A stretch of DNA of 64,000 nucleotides from Actinomycetospora lutea (lineage in GTDB: Bacteria > Actinomycetota > Actinomycetes > Mycobacteriales > Pseudonocardiaceae), in the NCBI RefSeq assembly GCF_028737205.1, contig NZ_JAQZAL010000013.1, forward strand, positions 62,001 to 126,000, written 5' to 3'. Under the pieces are notes generated by a model that saw only the letters and a program-made list of their open reading frames with translations, did no database searches and was not told where the DNA came from. Below are positions 16,697-25,676 of this stretch, in pieces (the first letter of the stretch is position 1; each line of letters begins with the position of its first letter). The translations under genes and the position numbers were made by a program.

Positions 16697-18448
16697 ATGA
16701 CCGACGTCCGACCGCCCCTGCCCGCGTCCGATGCGCCCGGCCCGCTCCCCGACCGTCTCGGCGAGCGCTTCGAGCTCGGTGAGCTGATCGGCCGCGGCAC
16801 GTGCTCGGAGGTCTTCCGGGCCCACGACCTGCTGCTCGACCGCGAGGCCGCCGTCAAGATCTTCCCGGTGGCCGACGACCCGCGCATCCGGCGCGAGGTG
16901 CGGCTGATGGCGTCGATGGACCACCCGAGCCTCGTGCCGGTCTACGACGTCGGCCACGACGCGGGCCGCGCGTTCGTGGTGATGGCGCTGCTCGAGGGCG
17001 GCAGCCTTGCCGACCGGCTCGCCGACGGCCCCCTGGGGGTCGGCGAGACGCTCCTCGCGGTCGCCTCCGTCGCCGACGGCCTGAGCCACGTCCACCGCGG
17101 CGGGGTGCTGCACCGCGACGTCACCCCGCGCAACGTCCTGTTCGACGGCGACGGGCGCGCCCACCTGTCCGACTTCGGCGTCGCCTTCGTCGCCGACGCC
17201 CCGCGGATCACCGACACCGGCATCGTCGTCGGCTCCGCGCCCTACCTCGCGCCCGAGCAGGTGCGCGGCGAGACGGTCGGGGCGCCGGCCGACGTGTACG
17301 CGCTCGGGCTCGTGATGATCGAGGCGCTGACGGCCCGCCCGGCCTTCGGGGGCGCGCCGCTGGAGGCCGCCCGCGCCCGGCTCGAGCGCCGACCCGAGAT
17401 GCCGGCGGGCCTGGAGTTCGAGGTGGTCGCCCTCCTCGAGGCGATGACCGCCGACGACCCGGCGCACCGGCCCACCGCCGAGAACGTCTGCATCGGCCTG
17501 CGCCGGGCCGCTCTGGCCGCCGAGACGGCCACGCCGCCGTACGCGATGGCCCCGATCGTCGGCGCGGGGACCCCGGACGCGACCACCGCGAACCTGCGCC
17601 CCGTCGCCGCGACCGCCGGCGACGCCGCCCGCGCCCTCGACGCCGAGACGCCGCTCGACCTCACCGCGGTCCCGGAGCGGCGCCGTCGCCGCCGGCTGGC
17701 CGACGCCGGCGGCTTCATGGTCGCCGCGTCCGTCGCCGCCGCGGTGCTGCTCGCGGGCGGGGTCGTCGTGGCCTCGGCCTGGACGGTCGACCGCGTCAAC
17801 ACCGCGACGCCCCCGGCGGCCACCGTGCCGCCGCCGACCGCGGAGGTCGTCGCCGACCCCGGCGGCGGCTCCGTGGGCGGCGGCGGGCACTCGTCCTCCG
17901 GATCCTCGAGCTCCTCCGACGACGACGGCGACCGGACGCGCAGCTCCGACGACGCCCGGAGCGATCGGCAGGCGATGGCCGAGCGCGCGCCCAGCACGGC
18001 ACCGGTCACCGACGGCGGGTCCGCGTCGAGCGCCCCTCCCGAGCCGAGCAGCACCACGCCCCGGCCGACGTCGTCGACGACCTCCCCCACCGGGTCCTCG
18101 TCGTCCTCACCGACCCCGAGCTCGACCTCGACCTCGGCCTCCCGGCAGCCGCTCCTGCCCGGCGTGCCGTCGCTGCCGACCGTGCCGGTACCCGGCGGCA
18201 CCACGCGCACGACGCCCGGCGCCACCGAGTCCGAGCGCCCCACGACGTCGCCGGCCACCACCTCCGAGGCCACCTCCGAGGCCACCACCTCCGAGGCCAC
18301 CACCTCCGAGGCCGCGACCTCGGATGCGGCGACGTCCGAGGCCACGTCGTCCGCCGCCGGCGGCACGACGACCACCACCACGACCACCGCGCCGAGGAAG
18401 GTGCTCGGCCCGGCGGTCGAGGCGCTCGGCGGCGTGCTCGGGCGCTGA
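16697..18448 (+). CDS. Membrane Ser/Thr protein kinase (PknB-type fold)
   Basis: The kinase domain spans about residues 25-280. It has a Gly-rich loop GELIGRGTCSEVF, the ATP lysine in EAAVKIF, HRDVTPRN (about 141), SDFG and APEQVRG. The catalytic loop has Thr where HRDxKPxN kinases have Lys, so activity may be altered. One membrane helix (about 336-357) leads to an outer region of about 225 residues rich in Ser, Thr and Pro, with SEATTSEAT repeats. It has no PASTA domains, so it is not a PknB orthologue. ATG at 16697 follows GGAGGGGGG. A PemK-like gene and a PP2C phosphatase gene follow on the same strand. Confidence 0.9.
   Translation: MTDVRPPLPASDAPGPLPDRLGERFELGELIGRGTCSEVFRAHDLLLDREAAVKIFPVADDPRIRREVRLMASMDHPSLVPVYDVGHDAGRAFVVMALLEGGSLADRLADGPLGVGETLLAVASVADGLSHVHRGGVLHRDVTPRNVLFDGDGRAHLSDFGVAFVADAPRITDTGIVVGSAPYLAPEQVRGETVGAPADVYALGLVMIEALTARPAFGGAPLEAARARLERRPEMPAGLEFEVVALLEAMTADDPAHRPTAENVCIGLRRAALAAETATPPYAMAPIVGAGTPDATTANLRPVAATAGDAARALDAETPLDLTAVPERRRRRRLADAGGFMVAASVAAAVLLAGGVVVASAWTVDRVNTATPPAATVPPPTAEVVADPGGGSVGGGGHSSSGSSSSSDDDGDRTRSSDDARSDRQAMAERAPSTAPVTDGGSASSAPPEPSSTTPRPTSSTTSPTGSSSSSPTPSSTSTSASRQPLLPGVPSLPTVPVPGGTTRTTPGATESERPTTSPATTSEATSEATTSEATTSEAATSDAATSEATSSAAGGTTTTTTTTAPRKVLGPAVEALGGVLGR
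18254..18350. repeat. Short tandem repeats coding for a Ser/Glu/Ala/Thr tail
   Basis: Units of 12-15 bases built on ACCTCCGAGGCC recur about seven times and give the TSEAT repeats in the outer part of the kinase. It is a low-complexity stalk, perhaps a site of O-mannosylation, which is inferred from Thr content only. Confidence 0.7.
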
Positions 18449-18606
18449 GGCCCCACCGGCCCGCAGGGTCTCGAGGCGCTGCTCGTAGTCGGCGCGGTCC
18501 CCCGCGTCGCGGCAGGGCTGTCGGGCCGTCTCCTCGTCGCCGGGAGGACCCGGGCGCCGCAGACCCCGGCGGCCGCCGGCCGACGCGGCCCGGCAAGCTG
18601 TGCGCC

Positions 18607-19125
18607 GTGGCGGGATTCCGGGATGTCGTGGGGCGGGCACTGCAGGCCGGGCTGGACCTGCTGAACAAGCAGGTGGACGGCCGGCAGCGCCGTCCCGCGG
18701 GCGGGCGACCGTCCGCGCCGGACGGCGGGGTCCGCGCGGCGCCCTCCCGCGACCGGGCGCGCACCGTCTCCTACCAGCCCGACCTCGACGGCGCCGCCGA
18801 CCCGGGCGAGATCGTCTGGACCTGGGTGCCCTACGAGGAGGACGCCTCGCAGGGCAAGGACCGTCCGGTGCTGGTGGTGGCGCGCGCCGAGGACGGCGAC
18901 CTGCTCGGGCTCATGCTCTCCAGCCAGGAGCACCGGCGTGACGACGAGAACTGGCTGCCCGTCGGCTCGGGGCCGTGGGACCGCGAGGGCCGCGACTCGT
19001 TCGTCCGCCTCGACCGCGTGCTGGAGATCCCGGAGCACGGCATCCGGCGGGAGGGCGCGGTCATCCCGGCCGACCGGTTCGAGCGCGTGGCCGCGGAGCT
19101 GCGCAGCGGTTACGGCTGGAACTGA
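18607..19125 (+). CDS. PemK/MazF-family protein
   Basis: GTG at 18607 gives 172 residues. The first 55 are basic and variable. The rest fits the PemK/MazF barrel: GEIVWTWVPYEEDASQGKDR, PVLVVARAEDGDLLGLMLSS and a C-terminal 'IRREGAVIPADRFERVAAEL'. MazF-type proteins cut RNA, but this longer solitary type with no antitoxin gene beside it is widespread in actinobacteria and may not be a toxin. It lies 158 bases after the kinase gene. The true start within 18607-18780 is not certain. Confidence 0.72.
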   Translation: MAGFRDVVGRALQAGLDLLNKQVDGRQRRPAGGRPSAPDGGVRAAPSRDRARTVSYQPDLDGAADPGEIVWTWVPYEEDASQGKDRPVLVVARAEDGDLLGLMLSSQEHRRDDENWLPVGSGPWDREGRDSFVRLDRVLEIPEHGIRREGAVIPADRFERVAAELRSGYGWN

Positions 19126-19348
19126 CCGCCCCGCGCCCCTCCACCCGTTCGCAGGAACGGCTACCCTCCGATGCAGCGACCCGGCGCGGCCGGGCCGCCG
19201 GTGGAAGGGGGCGTCCGTGATCGGTTCGCCGTCCCGCTCGTCCGTCCGGCGACCGGGCCCCGTCGTCACTCACCCGCTGGGCGCAACGCCCGGCCCACCC
19301 CACCGCGTCGTCCCGGTGCACCGGGTCCCGAGGGTGTAGGGAGTGCCC

Positions 19349-20224
19349 GTGCCGATCGAGCCCGCGTCCGCATCACCCGCGTCGTCCCCGTCGTTCGCGG
19401 GTGCCGAGCACGCCGAGGAGGTCCTCGACGCGCCCGAGACGTCGCACGGGCCGGTCGTGCTGGGCGCGGGCGTCACCGACCGCGGGCACCGCCGCCGGCG
19501 CAACGAGGACTCCTTCGCGCTCACCCGCGCGACCACGCCCGAGGGCACGGCGACGGTCGTCGCGGTCGTCTGCGACGGGGTCGCCTCGGTCCCGGGCGGC
19601 GACACCGCCTCGCGCACCGCGTGCGACGTCGCCGTCGCGGCCGGGCACGAGGCGCTGACCGGGGGCCAGGACCTCGACGACGCCGCCGCCACCGCCGCCG
19701 AGGCGGCCCGCACGGCGGTCGCCGCGCTGGCGCCGGCCACGGGCCAGTCGCCGGCGTGCACCTACGTCGCCGCGGTGCTCGACGCGGGCCGCGCGGTCGT
19801 GAGCTGGGCGGGCGACAGCCGGGCGTACTGGCTGTGCCCGGGCGCGCCGGACGAGTCCGCCGTGCTCACCGAGGACGACTCGTGGGCCGCCGAGATGGTC
19901 GCGGCCGGCATCGTCGGTGCCGACGACGCGCTGTCCGACCCCCGCGCGCACGTGATCACGCGCTGGCTCGCCGCCGACGCCCCGGACGTCGTGGCGCGCC
20001 ACCGCACCTGGGAGCTCGACGAGCACGGCGTCCTGCTGCTGTGCAGCGACGGGGTGTGGAACCACCTGCCCGACCCCGCGGTGCTCGCCGCCCTGCTCGA
20101 CGGCATGCCGACCGACGCCGAGAGCGTGCACGCCGGGGTCTGCGCGCTGGTCGAGGCGGCCCTCGACGACGGCGGCCACGACAACGCCACCGCGGTGCTG
20201 CTCGCGCTCGCCCCCGCCGGCTAG
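19349..20224 (+). CDS. PP2C-family Ser/Thr phosphatase
   Basis: All metal-site motifs of the PPM family are present in order: GHRRRRNEDSF, VCDGVASVPGGDTAS, SWAGDSRAYW, LCSDGVWNHL and GGHDNATAVLL. It should remove phosphate from Ser/Thr with Mn or Mg. No membrane helix is seen, so it is probably cytoplasmic. I chose GTG at 19349 because AGGGAG ends 7 bases before it; GTG at 19343 would leave no spacing. It is the natural partner of the kinase encoded 0.9 kb upstream. Confidence 0.9.
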   Translation: MPIEPASASPASSPSFAGAEHAEEVLDAPETSHGPVVLGAGVTDRGHRRRRNEDSFALTRATTPEGTATVVAVVCDGVASVPGGDTASRTACDVAVAAGHEALTGGQDLDDAAATAAEAARTAVAALAPATGQSPACTYVAAVLDAGRAVVSWAGDSRAYWLCPGAPDESAVLTEDDSWAAEMVAAGIVGADDALSDPRAHVITRWLAADAPDVVARHRTWELDEHGVLLLCSDGVWNHLPDPAVLAALLDGMPTDAESVHAGVCALVEAALDDGGHDNATAVLLALAPAG

Positions 20225-20226
20225 CT

Positions 20227-20433
20227 CTACAGCGGGGTGCGCGCCGCCAGGTGGGCCGGGGTCATCGCCAGCGCGATCATCACGTCGCCCGCGTCGGCGT
20301 AGTCCCGGTCCGGGATCTGCTCGAGCTTGGTGCGGGTGCGGGCGTCGACGCCGTAGTCGTCGGCGACCGCGAGGATCTGCCACCGCCGCAGCGGGAAGCG
20401 CTCCTCGTCGAGGACCGCGCGGAAACCGGGCAC
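20227..20433 (-). CDS. DUF2795 small protein
   Basis: The 68-residue product (GFRAVLDEERFPLRRWQILA, then ADDYGVD and 'DYADAGDVMIAL') fits the DUF2795 fold, a small helical actinobacterial family of unknown role. The start is uncertain: GTG at 20433 has GGAGG only one base before it, and TTG at 20469 is the alternative. It ends 2 bases from the phosphatase stop on the other strand, and follows tsaD by about 60 bases on its own strand. Confidence 0.65.
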   Translation of the reverse strand: MPGFRAVLDEERFPLRRWQILAVADDYGVDARTRTKLEQIPDRDYADAGDVMIALAMTPAHLAARTPL

Positions 20434-20494
20434 GCCTCCACGGGTACCGGTGCACCGTGCGGGGGACAACGTGAGGGGTCCGACAACGTCGATC

Positions 20495-21550
20495 TCAGCC
20501 GACGGCTAACGCCCGTGTCCCGTGGAGCAGCGCGCCGGTGAGCCGCGCGCGCGGGTCGGCCGCGACGTCGAGCGGGTCGGGCTCGACGTCGGCGCGGACG
20601 AGCAGGTCACCGAGGGCGGCGATCATCGCGCCGTTGTCGGTGCACAGCCGGATCGGCGGGACGCGCAGGGTGATCCCGGCGGCCGCGCAGCGCTCCTCCA
20701 CCAGTCCGCGCACCCGCGAGTTGGCCGCGACCCCGCCCACCATGAGCAGGGTGTCGGCGCCCTGGTCGGCGCAGGCGGCGACGGCCTTGCGCGCCAGCGT
20801 GTCGGCGACCGCCTCCTGGAACGACGCCGCGATGTCGGGCACGGGCAGCGGGCCGTCCCGGCGCTCCACCCAGCGCGCGACCGCGGTCTTGAGCCCCGAG
20901 AACGAGAACGTCCACGGCGGGTCGGACGGCCCGGTCAGCGGGCGCGGGAACGCGATGGCGTGCGGGTCGCCCTCGCGCGCGGCGCGGTCGATCGCCGGGC
21001 CGCCCGGGTAGGGCAGGCCGATGAGCCGCGCGACCTTGTCGAACGCCTCGCCGGCGGCGTCGTCCACGGTGTCGCCGAGGTGCACGACCTCGTCGCGGGC
21101 CAGGTCGCCGACGCTGAGCAGCGAGGTGTGCCCGCCCGAGACGATGAGGGCGACGCAGCGCTCCGGCAGCGGGCCGTGGTCGAGGACGTCGACCGCGGCG
21201 TGCCCGGCGAGGTGGTGCACGGCGTAGAGCGGGACGCCCGCGGCCAGCGCGTACGCCTTGCCCGCGGCGAGCCCGACCTGCAGCGCCGGGCTCAGCCCGG
21301 GCCCGGCGGTGACGGCCACGGCGGTGACGTCGGCGAGGTCGACCTCCGCGCGCTGCAGGGCCGTGCGCACCATCGGCGCCATCGCCTCGAGGTGCGCCCG
21401 CGCCGCGACCTCGGGCACCACCCCGCCGAACCGTGCGTGCTCCTCCATGCTCGACGCCAGCGCGTCGCCGAGCAGGCGGCCCTCGGACACCAGACCGACG
21501 CCGGTCTCGTCGCAGGACGTCTCGATGCCGAGGACCAGGGGCGTGCTCAC
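20495..21550 (-). CDS. tsaD: tRNA N6-threonylcarbamoyladenosine transferase
   Basis: TsaD (351 residues) transfers threonylcarbamoyl to A37 of ANN-decoding tRNAs. Seen here: [10 protein letters not shown] at the start, HHLAGH as the iron-binding HxxxH-type site, VSGGHTSLL and [20 protein letters not shown], all in the right order. GTG at 21550 is the family start; an in-frame extension back to 21736 exists but does not look conserved. The usual actinobacterial partners tsaB, rimI and groS are not beside it here. Confidence 0.93.
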   Translation of the reverse strand: MSTPLVLGIETSCDETGVGLVSEGRLLGDALASSMEEHARFGGVVPEVAARAHLEAMAPMVRTALQRAEVDLADVTAVAVTAGPGLSPALQVGLAAGKAYALAAGVPLYAVHHLAGHAAVDVLDHGPLPERCVALIVSGGHTSLLSVGDLARDEVVHLGDTVDDAAGEAFDKVARLIGLPYPGGPAIDRAAREGDPHAIAFPRPLTGPSDPPWTFSFSGLKTAVARWVERRDGPLPVPDIAASFQEAVADTLARKAVAACADQGADTLLMVGGVAANSRVRGLVEERCAAAGITLRVPPIRLCTDNGAMIAALGDLLVRADVEPDPLDVAADPRARLTGALLHGTRALAVG

Positions 21551-21763
21551 GGTGTCGATTGTCCTCGCCCACCCCGGGGCGGCCTTCCGGGACCCGGCGG
21601 GCGCCCGCGCGGCGGGCACCAGGAGCCGCCACCCCTCGCGAACGCGACGGGGGTCGAGGGGCACGGTGCGCAGGTCGCGGCGCGTGTCGATCATGCGCGA
21701 TGCGCCTCTCGCCGGCTGTTCGGTCGCCGGGGGCATCCGGCGAAGGGCGCCCCTCGCCCGTCC

Positions 21764-21792
21764 ATCCGAACGAAGGTGCCCTTCGCTCGGAT
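21764..21792 (-). terminator. Hairpin downstream of the epimerase-like gene
   Basis: The arms 21764-21776 and 21780-21792 pair with one mismatch around the loop TGC. A second pair, GCGAAGGGC (21740-21748) with GCCCTTCGC (21778-21786), can form an alternative larger hairpin. It starts 20 bases after the stop at 21812 on the minus strand. The rest of 21551-21811 shows no gene. Confidence 0.55.
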
Positions 21793-21811
21793 ACGCGCGC
21801 GCCGACGCCGC

Positions 21812-22762
21812 TCACGCCGGCACCAGGCGGCGGCGGGCGGGGTCGGCGCGGTACCAGGCGAGCGTCGCCGCGATCCCCTCGTCCCAGCCGGTGGCGCGCG
21901 TCGAGAACGTCGCACGGAAGGCGGAGTCGTCGACGAGGAAGGGCTGTTCGAACTGGTAGAGCAGCTCCGCGCCCTCCCGCGCGACCGGGGAGACGAGGCG
22001 CAGGCCCGCCACCATCGCCGGGGTGATCCGCCCGAGGCGCGGCGGGTGGCCGGCCGCCGCGAACACCCGCTCGACGAGCGCGCGCCCCGTGGTCGGCGGC
22101 GGCACCGGGGTGTGCCAGACGCGGCCCGTCGCGCTCGCCGGCGCGAGGGCGAGCTCGACGAGGGCGGCGCCGACGTCGGGGGTGTAGCCGGCGGTCACGG
22201 GCAGGTCGGGGTCGCCCGGCCACCGCGCGGTCCGGCCCTCGGCGGCGCTCGCGAAGATGCCCGCGCCGATCAGCGACTCGACGCCCGGCCCCCAGAGCTC
22301 CGGCGCCCGGCCGATCACCGTCTCGACGTCGCCGCGGGCGTGGGCGGCGAGGACCATCTCGGCGAGCCAGGCCCGCAGCACGCCCTTGCCGGAGACGGGC
22401 GCGACGGGCGTGTCCTCGCGCATCGGGGCGTCGACCAGCCCGTACATCCACGTGTCGTCGGCGAGGACGAGGCGGGCCCCGGCCGCGCCGGCCGCCTCGA
22501 GCAGCGCGCGCGTCGCTGCCGGGAACGCCGAGCGCCACATCGCGAACGGCGGGTTCACGCAGTGGTACACGACCGCGGCGTCGCGGCAGGCCGCGCGCAT
22601 CGCCGGCGGATCGGTGGCGTCGGCGGCGCTCGCCTCGGCGCCCGGGACCGGCGTGCCGGACCGGGTCACGGCCCGGACGGGCAGACCGCGGCGGACGAGC
22701 TCCGCGCACACGGCGCGCCCGATGCCGCCCGAGGCGCCGACGACGACGTGCGTGCTGGTCAT
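21812..22762 (-). CDS. NAD-dependent epimerase/reductase-like SDR
   Basis: The extended short-chain dehydrogenase (316 residues) begins THVVVGASGGIGRAVCAELV. It has 'VYHCVNPPF' where epimerases show a conserved strand, and an active-site-like region 'DDTWMYG'. The YxxxK pair is not clear, which is common in atypical members. The substrate is unknown. ATG at 22762 has AAGGAG upstream and overlaps the stop of the FAD monooxygenase gene as ATGA. The two genes therefore form an operon, probably under the TetR protein encoded at 23955. Confidence 0.8.
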   Translation of the reverse strand: MTSTHVVVGASGGIGRAVCAELVRRGLPVRAVTRSGTPVPGAEASAADATDPPAMRAACRDAAVVYHCVNPPFAMWRSAFPAATRALLEAAGAAGARLVLADDTWMYGLVDAPMREDTPVAPVSGKGVLRAWLAEMVLAAHARGDVETVIGRAPELWGPGVESLIGAGIFASAAEGRTARWPGDPDLPVTAGYTPDVGAALVELALAPASATGRVWHTPVPPPTTGRALVERVFAAAGHPPRLGRITPAMVAGLRLVSPVAREGAELLYQFEQPFLVDDSAFRATFSTRATGWDEGIAATLAWYRADPARRRLVPA

Positions 22763-23883
22763 GCCATCTCCTTCGTGGTCGCTGGTGTGCCGAGCAGGTG
22801 GTCGAGGGCCCGTGCGGACGCGGCGGCGGGCAGGGCCCCGACGACGGCGTTGCGCAGCGCGACGGCGAGCGGCGAGCGCCAGGCCGCGACGTCGCCCGCG
22901 GCGCGGGACCGGCGCGCGACGGCCTCGGCGACCGGGCGCCGCCGACGCTCGTAGGCCGCCAGCGACGCGGGGTCGGCGGTGGCCTCCTCGGCGAGGACGA
23001 CCGCGTCGAGGAAGGCCTGCGCGGCGCCCTGCCCGAGGTTCGGGGTCATCGCGTGGGCGGCGTCGCCGAGCAGGGCGACCCGGCCGTGGTGCCACGACGA
23101 CGGCGGGCGCAGGTCCTCGAGCCGGTGCACGAGGACGCGCCCGTCGACGGCGTCGAGCACCGCGGGGATCGGGTCGTGCCAGCCCGCCAGGCGCGCGCGC
23201 AGCCAGGGCAGCGGGTCGCCCGCGGACACGTCGGCGGTGGGGACCATGGCGTAGAGGTAGGTGCGGCCCCGCGGCAGCGGCGCGAGCCCGACGAGGTCGC
23301 CGCGTCCCCAGCTCTCGCCCCCGGCGTCGAGGCGGTGGCGGGCGACCAGGCGGAACGCGGTGTGCCCGGTGTCCCGCACCGTCGCCTCGGGCCAGTAGGC
23401 GCGCACGGTGCTGCGCACCCCGTCCGCGGCGACCACCAGCTCGGCCTCGTGCCGCCCGCCCGCCTCGTCGTGGACCACGGCGGGCGCCCCCGCACCCCCG
23501 GGATCGACCCGCCGGACTCCGAGGCCCTCCCGGAGGTCGGGGGCGGCCGCGCGGAGCAGGGCGTGGAGCTCGGGGCGCGGCAGCACGACGACGCCGTCAC
23601 CCTGGCGGCGGGCCAGGTCCGCGGCGTCGGTGCGCACGAGCCAGCGCCCCGACGACGTGCGGATGCCGCCGCCGATCTCGACGGTGCCCAGCTCGCGGGT
23701 CCGCGCCCCGAGCCCGAGGACGTCGAGCGCGCGCAGGGCGTTGGGCCACAGCGCGATGCCCGCGCCGGCCTCGGCGGCGTGCGCCCGCCGTTCGAGGACC
23801 GTCACGTCCCAGCCGCGCCGGCGCAGCGCGATCGCGCTCGCCAGACCACCCAGCCCCGCTCCTACCACGACGGCCCGCGCCAT
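22759..23883 (-). CDS. FAD-dependent monooxygenase (PHBH-type)
   Basis: The class A flavin monooxygenase (374 residues) starts AVVVGAGLGGLASAIALRRRG for FAD. It has 'VVAADGVRSTVR' (DG motif) and ALLGDAAHAMTPNLGQGA (GD motif), and no membrane part. Family members hydroxylate aromatic rings with NADPH and oxygen; the substrate here is unknown. ATG at 23883 has GAGGAG upstream. The promoter region carries two CTAC-N4-GTAG boxes shared with the divergent TetR gene. Confidence 0.85.
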   Translation of the reverse strand: MARAVVVGAGLGGLASAIALRRRGWDVTVLERRAHAAEAGAGIALWPNALRALDVLGLGARTRELGTVEIGGGIRTSSGRWLVRTDAADLARRQGDGVVVLPRPELHALLRAAAPDLREGLGVRRVDPGGAGAPAVVHDEAGGRHEAELVVAADGVRSTVRAYWPEATVRDTGHTAFRLVARHRLDAGGESWGRGDLVGLAPLPRGRTYLYAMVPTADVSAGDPLPWLRARLAGWHDPIPAVLDAVDGRVLVHRLEDLRPPSSWHHGRVALLGDAAHAMTPNLGQGAAQAFLDAVVLAEEATADPASLAAYERRRRPVAEAVARRSRAAGDVAAWRSPLAVALRNAVVGALPAAASARALDHLLGTPATTKEMA

Positions 23884-23897
23884 GACCCCACGCTCCT

Positions 23898-23932
23898 CTA
23901 CGTCTGTAGTAGTTTGTACTCTACGACTGTAG
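23898..23932. promoter_or_regulatory. Double TetR-type operator between divergent genes
   Basis: Two copies of CTAC-N4-GTAG lie at 23898-23909 (middle GTCT) and 23921-23932 (middle GACT), 23 bases from start to start. The 71-base spacer separates the monooxygenase gene from the tetR gene, and is AT-rich against its surroundings. Control of both genes by the TetR protein is the simplest reading. Confidence 0.6.
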
Positions 23933-23954
23933 AGCAACGAGGGGAAGGGCCGCC

Positions 23955-24515
23955 GTGGACCGTCGGGACGTCCTCGCCGACGCGGCGATCACCGTGCTGG
24001 CCCGGGCCGGGAGCCGGGGCCTGACCCACCGCGCGGTCGACGCCGCCGCCGGCCTCGCCGAGGGCACGAGCTCGTACTACTTCCGCACCCGCTCGGCGCT
24101 GCTGCAGGCCTGCGTGGAGCGGATGGCAGCCCGCACGCTCGAGGAGATGACCACGGGCACGCCCGCGGTCACGACCGTCGATCAGCTCGTCGGCGCCTGC
24201 GTCGCGACCGTCGGGCACTGGCTCGCGAAGGACCGGGAACGGCTGCTCGCGCGCTGGGAGCTCGCGCTGGAGTCGACCCGGCGCCCCGAGCTCGAGACCG
24301 CGCTGCGCGCCGCCGGGGCGACGATCCGCGAGCGCGTCGCCGACACCCTCGCCGCGCTGGGGATCGCCGAGCCACGGCGCCGCGCCGACGACCTCGTCGC
24401 CTGCCTCGACGGCCTCGCGTTCGATCAGCTCGCCGGGGCCGGGCGCCCGCCGCGCGACGATGCCGGCCTGCGGGCCTCGATCGGCGACGTCGTCCGGGGC
24501 TTCACCGCGTCCTGA
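23955..24515 (+). CDS. TetR-family regulator
   Basis: The 186-residue helix-turn-helix protein reads 'AAITVLARAGSRGLTHRAVDAAAGLAEGTSSYYF' in the DNA-binding part, shown in pieces only, followed by a helical ligand domain. GTG at 23955 follows AGGGGAAGGG. The ligand is probably related to the substrate of the divergent flavin monooxygenase. The 3' end overlaps the convergent membrane protein gene by 14 bases. Confidence 0.85.
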   Translation: MDRRDVLADAAITVLARAGSRGLTHRAVDAAAGLAEGTSSYYFRTRSALLQACVERMAARTLEEMTTGTPAVTTVDQLVGACVATVGHWLAKDRERLLARWELALESTRRPELETALRAAGATIRERVADTLAALGIAEPRRRADDLVACLDGLAFDQLAGAGRPPRDDAGLRASIGDVVRGFTAS

Positions 24516-24912
24516 CCCGCTCGCGGCCCAGGAGCACGAGCACCGCCACCGCCAGCACGATCTCCACCGCGAACGCGCCCTGCTGCAGGACGGCGTCGAT
24601 CAGCGGGAAGTGCGCCAGGTGGAACGTGTGGAACACGGCGTGCGGCACCGCGAACACCAGGAACGCCACGACCGCCGCGATGACCAGCCGGCGCTCGGGC
24701 CACCACGCCGCGAACACCAGGACGACGCCGAGCGCGAGGGTGCCCGCACCGTGGTCGCGCACGAGGTGCTCGTTGTAGGGCGGGAGCAGGGCGACCCAGG
24801 GCGTGCCGCCGTAGGGGAAGGCGTCGTAGAAGGCCTGCGGCAGGAGCAGCGCCCAGGAGCCGATGACGACCTGGAACGCCGCGAGGACCGCGAGGAGCGC
24901 GCGGGTGATCAC
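24502..24912 (-). CDS. Four-helix membrane protein of the ECF41 operon
   Basis: This 136-residue protein has four hydrophobic helices and conserved-looking His in 'AVPHAVFHTFHLAHF'. No family name is recalled; the shape fits DoxX/DUF4267-like small membrane proteins. GTG at 24912 overlaps the stop of the SDR gene as GTGA, so it is co-translated with it. It forms the end of a three-gene unit led by the ECF41 sigma factor. Confidence 0.72.
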   Translation of the reverse strand: MITRALLAVLAAFQVVIGSWALLLPQAFYDAFPYGGTPWVALLPPYNEHLVRDHGAGTLALGVVLVFAAWWPERRLVIAAVVAFLVFAVPHAVFHTFHLAHFPLIDAVLQQGAFAVEIVLAVAVLVLLGRERVRTR

Positions 24913-25637
24913 CGGGCCACCTCCGCGGCGAGGAACTCCTCGAAGGTGCCGACGCCGTCGGCGTGCGCGGGCGCGAGGTTCGCGCCCTCGCGGAACCCGC
25001 GCGCGACCGCGCCGGGCACGCGCAGCGGCACCACGGGGCGGCGGCGCCCGGTGGCGTGCGCCCACGTGCGCGCGAGGTCGGCCATCGTCCGGATCCGCGG
25101 TCCGCCGAGGTCGGGCACCCGGCCCTGCGGCGGGCCGACGGCGTGCGCGGCGAGGCGGGCGGCGACGTCGGCGACCGCGACCGGCTGGAACGACGCCCCG
25201 GCGAGCACGGGGAGGAACCCGGCGCGGGCGGTGGTGGCGAACAGCGCCGCGAGCAGGTCGTGGAACTGGGTGGCGCGCAGGATCGTCCAGGGCAGCCCCG
25301 AGTCCGCGACCGCCTGCTCGCTGCGCACCTTCTCGCGGTAGTAGCCCAGCGGGATGCGGTCCGCGCCGACGATCGAGATGTGCACGAGGTGCCCCACCCC
25401 GGCGCGCCGCGCGGCCGCGACGACGCGCCCGGTCGACGCGGCGTCCCGCCTCGGGCGGCCGGCCAGGTGCAGCACGGTCTCGATCCCGGCCATCGCGGCG
25501 TCGAGCCCCTCGCCGGTGTCGAGGTCGCCGACGGCGCGCCCGGGCCCGTCCCGGCGGCTCAGCACCCGCGGTTCCTCGAGCAGCGGCACGAGCGCGCGTC
25601 CCAGCGTCCCCGTCCCCCCGGTCACCAGCACGGTCAC
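24909..25637 (-). CDS. NAD(P)H-binding SDR, ECF41 partner gene
   Basis: The 242-residue atypical SDR starts TVLVTGGTGTLGRALVPLLE, and has 'HLAGRPRRD', 'HISIVGAD' and 'YYREKVRSEQAV', as in NmrA/YtfG-like quinone or epimerase-type proteins. Genes for oxidoreductases or epimerases of this kind stand next to ECF41 sigma genes and are their usual targets. GTG at 25637 has GGGAGG upstream. It begins 39 bases after the sigma gene and overlaps the membrane protein gene by 4 bases. Confidence 0.82.
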   Translation of the reverse strand: MTVLVTGGTGTLGRALVPLLEEPRVLSRRDGPGRAVGDLDTGEGLDAAMAGIETVLHLAGRPRRDAASTGRVVAAARRAGVGHLVHISIVGADRIPLGYYREKVRSEQAVADSGLPWTILRATQFHDLLAALFATTARAGFLPVLAGASFQPVAVADVAARLAAHAVGPPQGRVPDLGGPRIRTMADLARTWAHATGRRRPVVPLRVPGAVARGFREGANLAPAHADGVGTFEEFLAAEVAR

Positions 25638-25676
25638 GACGTCCTCCCGGTGTCTGGAGCGCCCCGGCGGCGCCCG

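Noticed and set aside
21551-21736. N-terminal extension of TsaD
   Set aside because: In frame, but TsaD proteins begin at the GTG at 21550; the extension may be chance.
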